From Vicia villosa (Eukaryota; Streptophyta; Magnoliopsida; Fabales; Fabaceae): a stretch of 64,000 nt of DNA. The first letter of the stretch is position 1. Each line of letters opens with the position of its first letter. Position numbers and translations under genes: made by a program. Where the stretch lies: NCBI RefSeq assembly GCF_029867415.1, contig NC_081186.1, forward strand, positions 107,869,381-107,933,380. The letters are read 5' to 3'. A model generated the notes under the pieces. The model was not told the origin of the DNA, searched no databases, and was given only the letters and a program-made list of their open reading frames with translations. Below are positions 20,224 to 32,705 of this stretch, piece by piece.

Positions 20224-22700
20224 TGTTGGGTGATGCATCTATTAGAAACTTAACTGTGTTTCCTTATTCTTTAGTTAGTTAGACTATTTGTTAAGTTGTT
20301 GGACTATATGTGGTTAGTTAGTCAGAACCTAAGTGTTTATACATCACACTTGAGTCTTACCTTTGTAGATGGAACATATCATTTTCTGTTAATAAATTCA
20401 TCTCATTTCAATGGGCCTTTCATATCATATCAGTTGTAATATAGTATCAGTGAACAAAAATTTTCCTCATCCCTTTTCCTCCTCATTTTGCATTTAGAGT
20501 TCCTCTGAAACCCTCATTCATCTACCTTTATCCATGGCCACTGATGAAGACTCTAAAACGAACAATCTCACCAACGATTATACCCCCACTGTCATTATTA
20601 CCGATCAATCCACCACCACCTCATCCAAATATCCAGCAAAAAACCCTATAAGCCCATTTTACCTTCATCCTGGCGAAAAACCTTGGTTCAATTCTTATCG
20701 CGCCTCCTATTGACAATCACAACTATCACAACTAGCGCAGATCCATGTGTCACGCTCTTACATAAAAAAAAGTTTTCTTTCATCAATAGCACTCTTCGAA
20801 AACCTGATTTCTCAGATCCCAATTTTGAACTATGGGATTGAGTAGACAACATGGTTATTTCATGGATTAACTCAAGCCTATTTCCTCACATTGCTCAGAG
20901 CACCATATGCTTCAATTCCGCCTATGAACTCTAGGATGATCTCTAAGAAAGATTCCCCAAGGGCAACGTACCATTTCCGCATCTCTGATCTATTACGCAA
21001 CCTCCACTCCATTAAACAAGGTGATCATTCTCTTTCATAATACTTTACTGATATCAAGATTCTTTGGTATGAACTTGAAGATCTTTATCATGTGCCTTCT
21101 TGTTCTTGATCATATCCCTAGCATCAGTAAAGTATATTCTCTTATTATGCGGCAAGAAGTATCTATACCTTAAACCTTCCATCATCCTCTTTTCTAATAA
21201 CCCTAACTTTAGTGGGCATGATAGAGGATGAGGTCAACTTGAAAATCTGATGTTTTTTACAAATTGCAACAAAACCAATCACATTGTAAATACTTATTAC
21301 GTTAGACACGGGTTTCCTCCTAGCTATTGTAGTAGAAACTCCAAATCTTCATCAAATTCCAAAACCACAAACAACTAGGGCAAGCAAGGTGTCATATCCA
21401 AGGAAGACTATCAACACTTGCTTCTCCTTCTCCAACAATCCAAGAAAGATGCTCATGCCACAAATCCTGGTAAGACATCCTTTGTTGAAACTCCTCATGT
21501 AATTTCAAGTATCTCCAATACAAGTACTAATTTAAAACACTTATCTATGTGGATTCTTGATTCAGGGACATTTGATCACGTATTCCCCCACATCAAATAT
21601 TTTTCTGATATTCAACTAATTGATCTCATTCCTATACATTTCCCAAATGGGAACACTCTCATTGCTAATTTTTATGGCACCATCATTTACATATTTTTTA
21701 GATCTAATTGCTTTGAATTAGTGTATATGGACATATGAAGACCTTTTAATGTGAATTCTATAGATGGATTTCAATATTTTCTTACCATTGTAGATGATTT
21801 CACACGTTATACATGGACCTTTTTTATGCATCATAAATCGGAAGCTAGAACATACATTCAAAATCTTGTTGCATATTGGAAAACTAAATTTTCATGTAAA
21901 ATCAAAACAATCTGTAGTGGTAATGGGGAAGAATTACTCATGGAATCCTACTATGCATCACTAGGCATCATGCATCAAAGAAGTTGCATTGAACACCTCA
22001 ACAGAATTCCATTGTTCAAAGAAAGCATAAGCACTTATTAAATCTTACTAGATGCCTTCTTTTCCATGCTAAATTATCTAAAATTATTGGTCTTTAGCTT
22101 TATGTCATGTCACTTAGTTAATAAATAGGATATGTAGTCCTACCATTAACAACAAAACATCTTATGAGTTATTCCTTAAAGAACCCCCATCCTTTACAAA
22201 TCTTAGAACCTTTGGTAGCCTCACCTATACCACCACCATAACCAGACATAGAGACAAACTTGACCCTAAAGCTATTACATGCCTTTTCTTAGGTTACCCC
22301 AATGGCACGAAGGGATACTTTCTCTTTAACATTCAAACGTACATTTATTTCCAGAAACTATTCCTTTTATGAAAATGAATTTCTTGCACTTCTCCTACCC
22401 CATCCACATCCAATTCTGACCCACTTCTAGATTCTACAACTTTAAGCCTAAATTTACTTTTTGATTACCCTACAGACCCTCATACCCAGCCCATACAACC
22501 TCCTACTCAACCTATACAACCTACCATACCAACACTCTCATCCCAACACCATACTCAGTCTCATTCTCCTAATTAGCCCTCCTCGCCTCAAGAGACCATT
22601 AGTCAGCCTCCCTCACCCATAAACACTATTAATCATCCTATTTTTAGAAAAACAACATGACTACTCGGTTGGAGGATAACATTCATGAATATATTTTCCT
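20224..22700 (+). mobile_element. Decayed Ty1/copia element with 5' LTR, gag, protease and integrase
   Basis: An LTR-like stretch begins TGTTGGGTGATG at about 20224 and ends near 20442. It is followed by a degenerate tRNA-Met primer site (AGTATCAG near 20450). Gag starts MATDEDSK at 20534 and soon hits stops. Protease DSGTFDHV lies at 21418-21738. The integrase core (DGFQYFLTIVDDFTRYTW, with D and E positions recognisable) lies at 21739-22100, followed by a GYPNGTKGYFLF segment near 22290. The GAG-pre-integrase part between protease and integrase is missing. The reverse transcriptase is also missing, so it is internally deleted and 3' truncated. Confidence 0.8.
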
Positions 22701-23125
22701 TTAATGATAGCCATCAATTGGAGAAAGAATCAGTATCCCAATGATAACATGTAAATGCCTCTATATAGTTCTTGAATCTTCTTTGAGTTAAGGCTAGCCC
22801 AATTATTTAAATCAGTTAATCAAGAGGACTCATACCATTAAGTGAATTCACAGTCTCATAACAGACCCTGAAATGTTGAAGAAGTCTAAATTTAATATCA
22901 ATCACACCATAAATTTGGGGATGGTAGTACTTTGTTTGAGCTTGTGATTTCAAATCATCCTTTTCTACAATGAAATCCAAAATGGACAACATTCTTTCAA
23001 CAATATAGGAGTCCAGTCAGGTGATATCCGAATAAAATCAAAGAAGACAACAAATTTACTATTGATAATAAATTATTATTTGTCTACAATACTTTTGTCT
23101 ATGAAGTAGATGATTTAGTCTCTAC
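22701..23125. other. Unassigned spacer
   Basis: No recognisable domain or repeat border; it may include further degraded copia sequence. Confidence 0.4.
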
Positions 23126-23571
23126 CACTACTACAATTAATACATTTTATGGAAAATCTTTCACCTCGGCCAAAATAAAATTGAGGTACTATGCCAAGGC
23201 GTGCTATTTTTTTATATAAAAAAACTACATATTTTCTAAGTTTTTAATATAACTAAGGGGAAAAACAATTCATAACATGCTTCGAATCCTAAATATTGCA
23301 GTTTATATTTTTATTTTTTTTATAAGTGTATTCCAAATTATCTATCCCATTTGATTTTCGTAATAACCAAAGGATACAATAATCAAATTTTACTATAAAA
23401 ACACTCGTTAAACATATTTTACCTTAATCCTAACTTATATGTAGACGCCTCAAACTCGTACGCATCATTCTTTGGGATTGATGGCAAGACAAAAAAAATC
23501 ATCAATGTTTTTCTATCCTTGAACAAAGTATTTTTTTCTACCCTTGCAATCTATCTCACATAACGGTTTTG

Positions 23572-23786
23572 GCTTTGGCTAATATGCATAAGGATTTCCT
23601 TATGCACCATGCATAAGCCTACATAAGTCATTGGATCATGTTTTTAATCCAGTATTGAGTATTGAGTATTGAGTATTGAGTGGTGAGTATTGAGTAATAA
23701 CAATTGATGTCTAGAATTTGATCCAAGGGTCCATAATAATCTATGCATGGTGCATAGATTTTTATCTATGCACGGTAACTGCACCC
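23572..23786. mobile_element. 215-bp MITE-like insertion inside copy B
   Basis: It is flanked by identical 10-bp copies of AACGGTTTTG (23562-23571 and 23787-23796). Copy A of the host element lacks this block at the equivalent place (near 6850), so it is a later insertion. It contains palindromic CTTATGCACCATGCATAAG (about 23600) and CTATGCATGGTGCATAG (about 23742). A run of ATTGAGT repeats lies at 23652-23696. The 10-bp duplication would suit a Mutator-type element, but long terminal repeats are not obvious. Confidence 0.65.
23652..23696. repeat. 7-bp tandem repeat (ATTGAGT)
   Basis: About six copies of GTATTGA/ATTGAGT in a row, with one variant unit, inside the 215-bp insertion. Confidence 0.8.
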
Positions 23787-24920
23787 AACGGTTTTGATGT
23801 TGTTGTTGTTGTATTTTTGGAACAACGCTCTGTTAAAGAAGGTTGGAAAAGTTATTTATGATAGATTGCAAGTGTAGAAAATTATTATTGCTTCAAATTT
23901 AACAAAGAAGTGAGTTCAACCTTTAAAAATATTAGAAGTTGGATGCATACAAGATATGCAACAAAATATTGAATTACAGCGACGATGATGAATCTGGATT
24001 TGTTTAATATTTTGTATAAACAATGTAATATTAAAAAAAATTATTTACAAGGTTTTTTTTAAACTGAAGGGTAAACATATTTTACCTTAGTTTTTATAAA
24101 AATCGAAGGGATAATTTTTGCGTAATTATTGAGGATATTGATCACTGTCCTTAAACAAATCCTTGTCGTCCATTTCATGAGTATCAACGCTCAAGACACT
24201 ACCATTAGTGATTTGTCTAAAATATAAAAAACTTCCATTATAAAAGTATTTTAAATATCAAAAAAAGATAATGAAACATCATGAAGCACTTAAAACCATC
24301 TACATCCACCACTTTAAAGTTTGCAAGAGCATTTGCCTTGAAAAAGATCTCTATGATGGATAGCAAGAGCATAAAATTATTTGGGTTTAAAGTTTGTGTT
24401 CTTATATATTTATTTGAGCAGAAAATCATTTATTTATCTAACCCTTTATTTGTTTTATTTCATAAACAAATTCATACAAAAGCATTTGAAAATATTCTGC
24501 ACTCAACGTTTTCTCTTCACCAAAAATCCATAATTTGAAGATCTAAAATATATATCTTCAGGGAAATTAATTTTTACTTTAATATTTTGTGTAAACAATG
24601 TAATATTCTGGGTAAACAATGTCGTTTGTAAACAAATTAATTTATTAGTATTTTGTGTAAACAATGTAACGAGTTTTAAAAAAATATATCTTACCTCTCG
24701 GTTTTGTTGATAAATCGAGTGGTATGATGCTCTAGTTTTGAAAATAATTAAAATGCAAATGTTGAGGTTTGAATCCATGTGCAGATAACTTAATCCATCG
24801 GTTTTATATTAACTGAGGGGTAAAGCGGCAGCATTTCATGACGTCCTCTGTTACCTCGCTTTTGTAGACGAGGTTAAATGCATTTCACGTCTGAGGTAAA
24901 ACATGTTATTTGTAGTAGTG

Positions 24921-27900
24921 TATTGTAAAAATTTGGTAGAATAAAACAAAGAAATTAAGAATAGAATTCAAATACACTAAGAAATTTTATGCGTGGAGAC
25001 AAAGAACAATTTCAATCAAAATAAATGGTTTAAAGCAACACAACAACCCGCCAAAAGTGAAAGCAAAATCACTGCAAGTCATAAGAAGATAAAAGAGAGG
25101 AACGCGATAAGTTGTTTACTCTGCTTAATCAAACGATCTACTCTGAGAGAAAGATGGTAGCTTTCGAATTCATTAAACTTTCAAAAGTTGTTACAAATGA
25201 GTTACAAGAAAAAAAGTCTTTGGAGTTTCCACAAACCAAACCCTGTTTCTACACAAGTGTTTTTCAATCTCTACAAATCTCAATATAAAATGTTGTGTCT
25301 TGGCGATTCACAATGTGTTTATAATTGTTTTCCGGACTCTTTAAATACCTCCAAAGGTTTTCCAAATTTCAAAAACTCCTAAGAATTTCAACTATTACTT
25401 CTTTAAGTTTACTGGGAATTGTTAACTCTTCTCTCTATCTTCATCTGATAAAATTCTAAAGATTGTAAAAACAAAAATGATAAAGATACATGTTTATAAC
25501 TGCCGAAATTCGACGAATCCTTAATGAATCCAAAACACAACTCATTATTTATTAAAATAAAAATATTATAAATATCTTATAATATTTTTTATATTAATTT
25601 AGAGTACTCTAAATATTTTTTATATTAATTTAATATATTTTAAAATATCCATAAATTAATATAAAATATTCTAACATTAATTTATTAACCGTATTAATCA
25701 ATTCCTATATTGTGAATCGTCTAGACACAACTATTTTTTGACAGTCTAATTTTGTTATCGTCTCAAAACATTTTTTATTTTTCTTCTTCTTCGCTAAAAC
25801 AATTTTAAGTATACTTCTACGATCACAATTCTAAGTCAAATCACACTACAACAATCTTTATTGTGAAACAAACATAAAGAATAATTCTAAATCAAACCAC
25901 AAACAATCTTTATTGTGAAACAAACACAAAGAATATAATTTTGCCGTAGAAAGTTTTAAAAAAAAAAAATCTACGAGGACTTTAATAAGATATTTCAGAC
26001 TAAAACCATTGGCTCATTTCCTTATCTAATAATGCAAAGATGACGTTGGAGTAAGTTGCATGATTTTTCCATGGTAGAATAACAAAAGTGGAGAGAGATG
26101 ACATAAAATAACCAGTCATAAAAATATAATAATTTTTTTAAAACACCCATAACATATGTTTGATTACAAAACAACGCGGTCATAAATAAAATATTTTTTA
26201 CTTTTTTTTTGTAAACACCAATAACATATGTTTAATTAGTAAATATGTGATTAATTTAGTTGGATAATTAATTCAATGTATCATCAAAATTGTTAATAGT
26301 CAATTTTGATAATTTAATTATATGAACTAATAAATTATTTTACATGAATTGAATTAATTATTTATTCACTTGAATTAATTATACCTTTATATATAATTAA
26401 TTAACCTGTCAAAAAATATATATAATGAATTAAATATTTTTTACTGAATAATGTCTAGCCCCTATTTCTACAGTTTACATTGCTTAAATATTTGGCCCCA
26501 CACGTACGAAGGAGTAACAAGGACGGAGAATTATTTTAATTATTTCGAATATAAACACATGGAACTTGTGGTACAGATAAGCAAAGATTTCTTCATGAAA
26601 TCTTTCAGTTTCATGTCTGTTTTCTACATGCTACTAACGGATTTCTAAAACGAATCAATTCTGATTTCAATTTAAGTTGAAAGTTTGAAAAAAAATATTG
26701 ATTTAGGTTGAAGATTTGGGAAAAATATTGAGTGTGCACTGAACTAATGTTTTGTAAGTGGCATAGCTTATATCATGTAAATGTGTAGCAATAAAAATTG
26801 GTGCATTTGGCTTTTCAAAAGAAAATCTATGAAACTCCTTGAAGTACCAAACGAAAACTATATAAATTGTGTATTTTAAATAATAGAGTGAGAGCATAAT
26901 CAAGAACCGTAAAATATTCATAAGTTAAATTCTATTTTCGAGAATTAAAAGCCACAAACACCATGTACAATGATTATATTTTTAAGACTATTGAACTTGA
27001 GACTCTTTAATAAACAAAACTTCGGAATCTACTAACCACCACTAAGAATAAGCTTGAAATTCTTTAATAACCAAAATTTTCACAATCTATGATCAGCTAA
27101 AAGATTGGAAGTTATATAAATTATGGTTATCAATTATCATTGAACAAAATTGGAAGTTATACAATTAGCTGAGGCTAATGACAATTGCTCAAATAAATCT
27201 TTGTTAAATTCAAAGAAAGAATGTTGCAGAAATGAGACTTGGAGTAAGCTATTGTGGATAGCAAGATTATTGAATCAAAATTATTGAGGATCTTGTATGT
27301 AGAAATTAAGTATTTGCATCAACAGAAGGAAAATTGTCATTTAATTCGTTGATAGGCTAATACAATGTGGCTAATAGCATTCAAATTAGTGATAGTGTGT
27401 TATATCAAAATACTTGTATATTAGTTTTTTAAAATAGTGGAAGACATGAAAATTTCCCAATAATTTTAAACCGATGAAGAGTGGAGTAGCCATAGCATAG
27501 ACGGTAGTGGAACTACTATATATCTCTGTGTAGTTTCATTCTCCCTTATCATCCTTTAATTTTAAATTTATGTATTTGTTATGCACATGTTCATTATAGT
27601 ATGGCTTGTATGTGTTGCATCAAACCAATTGAATCGTCTTTGAATCAATTGTAATGAAAAATTTGTCTATATTGAAATACTAAATTGCTTGGATCAAGCA
27701 ACTTTTTTTTGAATTATCATATTTGATATATTTGATTTATGTCAATGGTATGGTTTCATTTGCTTTATATCCAAACAATTTCCTCAAAGCCCTAACTTTT
27801 ACTCTCTTGTGGAATTCTTGTAACTATTTTTTGTTTTTGCAAGAATAAGGTAGATATCTAAAGTCATCAATCAGCTAGCTACACTCAATGTATGTTTTTT

Positions 27901-28143
27901 TTCTCTCTCATTTTTAAAGGGTTGAACCACTTTTGAGTTTGTATTGTGTGAACATTGCTTCTGAGAAGTGATTAGTTGGACTGCAAATAACTTTTTTTTT
28001 TCGGGAATATAAATAAAAAGATTTAGAAGGGGAAAGTTGAATATATCGATCTCCTAAAAAATAATTTTAAAATATTTAATACAAAAACAAAAAGTTTTAA
28101 TAGGCGGAAGCTAAAAGAAAGTTAGATGGGAGCTATTCCATAA
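24921..28143. other. Long intergenic AT-rich stretch
   Basis: No convincing gene was seen. A 57-bp-spaced local duplication (ACAATCTTTATTGTGAAACA at about 25849 and again at about 25906) is the only structure noted. Short frames here lack recognisable motifs. Confidence 0.5.
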
Positions 28144-28355
28144 GACCATTTATAATGGGGTGTTGAAAAAATTATTCAATAGTTGAATAGGTGCAATGAG
28201 GTGTTGAATAAAGAGTTGAAAGTGATGTGGATTAATATGTGTTGAAAACATTCAACATGTTGAATGAGAAAGTGTAGGCCACATATATTACTTTTCAAAA
28301 TTTTATTGGTTGTTGTGGTTGTTTAAAATGGTGTGATTGGGTGTTGAATTTTATT

Positions 28356-28649
28356 GGGTTAATGAACTTTTTGGTCCCTCTAAATATTGCAGATTTCGTT
28401 TTTAGTCCCTCTAAAATTTTCCTTTAAGAAATCGTCCCTTCAAAATTTTTCGTCTAAACTATTGGTCCCTAACGTCAAATTTGCTAGAGATTAGCTACGA
28501 CTTTAGCCACCGATTAACTACGAAATTTGACTTTAGGGACCAAAAGTTCGGAAGAAAAATTTTGAAGGGACGATTTCTTGAAGAAAAATTTTGAAGGGAC
28601 TAAAAACGAAATTTGAAATATTTAAAGGGACGAAAAAGTTCATTAACCC
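28356..28649. mobile_element. Mutator-like MITE with long inverted repeats
   Basis: 294 bp with arms of about 130 bp starting GGGTTAATGAACTTTTT and ending in its inverse. It is flanked by perfect 9-bp duplications AATTTTATT (28347-28355 and 28650-28658), as expected for Mutator-like insertion. A transcript would fold into a long hairpin. Confidence 0.88.
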
Positions 28650-28730
28650 AATTTTATTAAACAAAACCATTGTAGTAAGTAAAAATTAAATGAATGTTGA
28701 ATTATTATGTGGAAGAAAGAGAAGATGATG

Positions 28731-29025
28731 GGCCGGCCCAATCAACGCGAAGGCCCCGTTCTAATTTAAAAATGGACTCAAATTTAAAATAAATACAATT
28801 ATAATAATTTAAAAAACACATAAAAATTACATTTATGTATTTATCAATAATATATTTAATTATAATTATAACACTTTTTGATTTATTGAATTTTTATTAT
28901 AATATTTTATTTATTTCAATTAATATTTATTTATGAAAAAAATTAGACCTTTTAAAATTTTGGGGTCTCTCAAAATTTGAGGCCCTGTGCTGTAGCACTT
29001 CTTGCACATGCACAGGGCCGGCCCT
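28731..29025. mobile_element. hAT-type MITE
   Basis: 295 bp with terminal GGCCGGCCC at the left and CAGGGCCGGCCCT at the right. It is flanked by perfect 8-bp duplications AGATGATG (28723-28730 and 29026-29033). Eight bases and a (C)AGGG terminus are the hAT signature. The left terminus has lost its first few bases or has diverged. Confidence 0.85.
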
Positions 29026-29159
29026 AGATGATGTGGAGAATAAAAAGTGAAAAAAAAGTGTTGAATATGCAAACCATTGTACATAGTCTAACATGATACT
29101 TAGGCTCTAGTAGCTTATAGTTGGTAGCTTATAGCTTGTGACTGATAGCTGATAAGCTA

Positions 29160-29400
29160 ACATGATTGTTTGGTAAATTAGTTGTTTCATTAGTTGATAG
29201 ATACAAAATGACATAAAAGATTATTTTAATTAATAAGGGTAATAATATTTTGTTAAAATAATAAGGGTATAAATGGAAAGAAAACACAAGCTAAAAGCTA
29301 CAGGCTCAAAAACTATTTCAAATAACTTTTAAAAAAAGCTAAAAACTAGTAAAAAAGCTAAAAACTAAAAGCTAAAATAGCGTTATCAAACAAATTTTTT
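29160..29400. mobile_element. Possible hAT-like MITE
   Basis: The stretch is bounded by TGTTTGGTAA and TTATCAAACA as an inverted pair and is rich in AGCTTATAGCT/AAAGCTAAAAGCT motifs common in plant MITEs. Target duplication not identified. Confidence 0.4.
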
Positions 29401-29559
29401 TCATTAATGTGATCTGAAAAGCTAAAAGTTAAATTGAAAAGACATAGTGTTATTGAAACAATAGTCAATTATAAGAAAAATGCATAAGAAATATGGCTAA
29501 TTAAGTTTCATGGCTAAAACCGTTAATACAAAAAAGTTAGATTTTCTCTTTTTGTTAGG

Positions 29560-29700
29560 TTTATATAAAACGTAGGTGTATATAAAACGTAGATCTCTTT
29601 TTGGAGAATAAAGTTAGATTTTCTCTTTTTGTTGTAGGTGTATATAAAACGTAGATCTCCTCTTTTCTTTTGATTTTGGAGCATAAAGTTAGATTTCTAT
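29560..29700. repeat. Short imperfect tandem duplication
   Basis: GTTAGATTTTCTCTTTTTGTT and TATATAAAACGTAG recur two to three times with different spacers. Confidence 0.55.
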
Positions 29701-30094
29701 TATCTTGCTTATTGGCTCTAAAATTATATTATATTTATATTAATTAATTAGTCTATGTATTAATCATATAATATTTTTTTGTGATAATGAAAGATATTAT
29801 GAGCTGAATTAGTCATTAATATAAAATAGTATTTTTCTTACAACATTAAATATTTAAATATTATTTTTTATTAAGTTTTTTTAATTACAACATTTTAGGA
29901 TAAGAAAGTATTTTATCATGTTTTTTAATGGTGAAATTTGATAATAGGATGGATAAGGAAGTATAGGACGGAGTGTTAGAAAATAGGGGGTTTGTGTGTG
30001 AGAGAAATTTGTTAAATAAACCTTTTTATCACAATGTAAGACAAAACATGTATGACACATTATTTTTAATGTAGTAAAAAAACATTAAGTTATT

Positions 30095-31300
30095 GATCCA
30101 AATTTTGAATATTAACGGGAATAAATTTTAAATATTAACGAGAACACGAAATTACTGATCAAAATAATAAATATTAACAGGAACACAGAGTTATTTACAA
30201 AATATTGAATATTAACGAGAATACGAAGTTACTGATAATTGTTTTGAATATTAACAGAAACATTAAGTTACTGATAAATTTTTTGAATATTAACGGGAAC
30301 AAAATTGGAATATTAACGGGAACACGAAGTTATTGATCAAAATAATGAATATTAACGGAAACACGAAGTTACTGATTAAAATAATGAATATTAACGGGAA
30401 CATGAAGTTACTGATAAAAATGTTAAATATTAACGAAACAAATTTAGAATATTAACGAGAATACGAAGTTACTCATCAAAATAATGAATATTAGCGAGAA
30501 CACGAAGATATTAACGGGAACATGAAGTTATTGAATAAAATATTGAATATTAACGAGAATACAAAGTTACTTATAATTTTTTTGAATATTAACATAAATA
30601 TTAAGTTACTGATAAATTTTTTCAATATTAACGGCAACACATTTGGAATATTAACGGGAACACGAAGTTACTGATCAAAATAATGAATATTAGCGGGAAC
30701 ATGACGTTACTGATAAAAATATTAAATATTAACGGAAACAAATCTGGAATATTAACGGGAATACGAAGTTACTGATCAAAATAATGAATATTAGCGGAAA
30801 TATGAAATTACTGATCTAAAAATTGAAACTTAACGGAAACATGAAGTTACATAATAAAATATTCAATATTAATGAGAATATGAATTACTGATCAAAATAT
30901 TGAATATTAACGGAACAAATTTGGAATATTAACGGGAACACAAAGTTATTGATCAAAATAATGAATATTAACGATAACACAGAGTTACTTATCAAAATAA
31001 TGAATATTAACGAGAACATTAAGTTACTGATAAAAATATTGAATATTAACGAAAACAAAATTGGAATATTAACGTGAATACGAAGTTACTGATCAAAATA
31101 ATGAATATTAGCGGGAATATGAAATTACTGATCTAAATATTGAAAGTTAACGGGAACATGAAGTCACTGAATAAAATATTCAATATTAATGAGAACATGA
31201 ATTACTGATCAAAATATTAAATATTAACGGAAACATGAAGTTACTGATCAAAATATTGAATATGAACGAGAAAGAGATGTTTATTGATCAAAATATCTCA
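30095..31300. repeat. Minisatellite, about 39-bp unit
   Basis: A unit close to GAATATTAACGGGAACACGA plus AGTTACTGATCAAAATAAT repeats roughly 25-30 times over 1.2 kb. It includes short units of about 20 bp (GGGAACAAATTTGGAATATTAAC type) at irregular places. Units differ by point changes (CACGAAG or CATGAAG, AACGGG or AACGAG), so the array is old. It ends about 140 bp before a Helitron-like 3' terminus, and repeats of this kind are common inside Helitrons. Confidence 0.9.
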
Positions 31301-31414
31301 AACTTTGTCTCAACCTATTGAAAAGAAATTTCTATATTTTACACATCTGTTTTAGGACATTTATCTCTGCAATAATATCTATATTGAACAAAATAACATG
31401 GCCACAACGGGTAT

Positions 31415-31442
31415 CCGTGCGGACGTACGGGTATCGCACTAG
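31415..31442 (+). mobile_element. Helitron-like 3' terminus
   Basis: A hairpin CCGTGCGGACGTACGG (31415-31430) is followed 8 bp later by CTAG (31439-31442) and then T. Helitrons end in a short hairpin followed by CTRR and insert before T. The 5' TC end was not located, so the extent is unknown; the minisatellite is probably inside. Confidence 0.6.
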
Positions 31443-32590
31443 TTTTTAATTAAATATATTTGATTCAAATTTTAGCAGGGAAGGGGAGGGGAATAAAATT
31501 TCTTTAAACCACACTTTTTGCGTTCCTCTAAACTGGAGAAATTTGGAGGAGAGGGGAAGGAATATAAATTTTGATATTTTAAAAATAATTATATTTACTA
31601 AAATATCTTCGATTTAATTTTATTATTTCAAAATTATTTATTTTCTTTCGTGTTACTGTTTTTTTTTTATATGATTTTTCTCGATTGCTTACATTTATTA
31701 TAATTGTTATCTATGCTCAAAAAAATTTCAAATTTTTGTACTTTATAAAAATTATTATTATTGCACTTTTTATACTTTATTTTTATTTATATTCATTTTT
31801 TCTTCTAATCTTGTTATTTATTCTATCATATTTTCTTTTATATCAAATTTTAAATCATTTTCATATTATTATTGTTTGCTTATACATTTTACTGAAAATT
31901 TTAAATCATTAATTTAATAATAAGTTATTTTATGTATTTGTCTTGTTAGACGATTCATCACGATTTACAAGTTATTATTAGTTTAATTTGTATCAGAGAA
32001 TTATAATTTAAATCAAATGCACTCAATTTTTAACGTTATGTGGTAAATTATAATATTTTTAGTCATTTAATATTAAAAATTTTATTCCCAAAAAAAAAAT
32101 ATGTATGATTTGTTACATTTGAATATCATATCACTTATATAAAATTATAAGAATGAAAATGTTAATTATTAATAAAATCTCTCACCTCTTGAACAAAACA
32201 TATTTTTAATTAAAACTCTTTCATTTCTCTCTCCTCCCCTCTTTTGAATCAAACACTTATCCGATTAAAAAAAATTATCACCTTCCCTCCCTTTTTCTCC
32301 ATTAAAATCCCTCTCATCTCCTCTCTCATTTAAACCAAACTGACTTTAGGTTTAAATATAAGAAATATTTATATTTAAATTGGATTAAAGAAATCAATAA
32401 GGATATTTATTAAAAATTAAGTTAGAAAATTGTTAATGATATAATTATAGTCTGAGATTTCAAAACTAAGAATCTATAAAGATTTTTAATTATTGCAATC
32501 TTACAAAAGATATTATTTAAAAATAAAAATATTTTTTTTATAAATAAAATAAAATCTCCATAAATGCTTAGTGATTTTGATGTGGTTATA
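31443..32590. other. AT-rich spacer and MADS gene upstream region
   Basis: No gene was seen. Near 31480-31560 and 32220-32340 inverted stretches rich in AGGGGAGGGGAA and CTCCTCCCCTCTTTT, ending in TTTAAACC-type motifs, suggest a degenerate MITE, but the borders are unclear. Confidence 0.4.
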
Positions 32591-32596
32591 TGTTTT

Positions 32597-32604
32597 TATA
32601 AAAG
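32597..32604 (+). promoter_or_regulatory. TATA box of the MADS gene
   Basis: TATAAAAG lies 109 bases before the MADS start codon, a normal plant spacing. Confidence 0.5.
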
Positions 32605-32705
32605 GGAGGATCATCTACTATTTTAGCAACAAGTCTTAATATTCTCTCTTTGTATCTTATTGGCTTTTTTTTCTTCTATCATCTCTTCTTTTGGAAAAAG
32701 ATCCA

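Larger units (their letters stand above)
23126..24920. mobile_element. Non-autonomous CACTA-like element, copy B
   Basis: It starts CACTACTACAATTAA at 23126 and ends TTATTTGTAGTAGTG at 24920, a matching inverted pair. Subterminal CCTCGG and CCTCAG motifs are also inverted. The flanking triplets are TAC and TAT, so the 3-bp target duplication is imperfect or mutated. The interior resembles copy A at 6403. No transposase is encoded. It contains a younger 215-bp insertion at 23572-23786. Confidence 0.7.
28144..29088. mobile_element. Tourist-type (PIF/Harbinger) MITE, host of two other MITEs
   Basis: It starts GACCATTTATAATGG and ends CCATTGTACATAGTC, an inverted pair with three mismatches. It is flanked by TAA on both sides (28141-28143 and 29089-29091), the target triplet of PIF/Harbinger elements. 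Subterminal GTGTTGAA and TTCAAC-type motifs are inverted too. After removing the two nested elements and their duplications its own length is about 340 bp. Confidence 0.75.

Noticed and set aside
26451..26648. 65-codon plus frame
   Set aside because: No recognisable motif, no promoter or intron signals in an AT-rich spacer.
30095..31300. Regularly repeated units resembling a CRISPR array
   Set aside because: The units are contiguous and vary along their whole length with no unique spacers, and the genome is a plant; it is a minisatellite.
31685..31912. 75-codon hydrophobic plus frame
   Set aside because: AT-rich sequence that translates to Ile/Leu/Phe/Tyr runs; no evidence of a gene.
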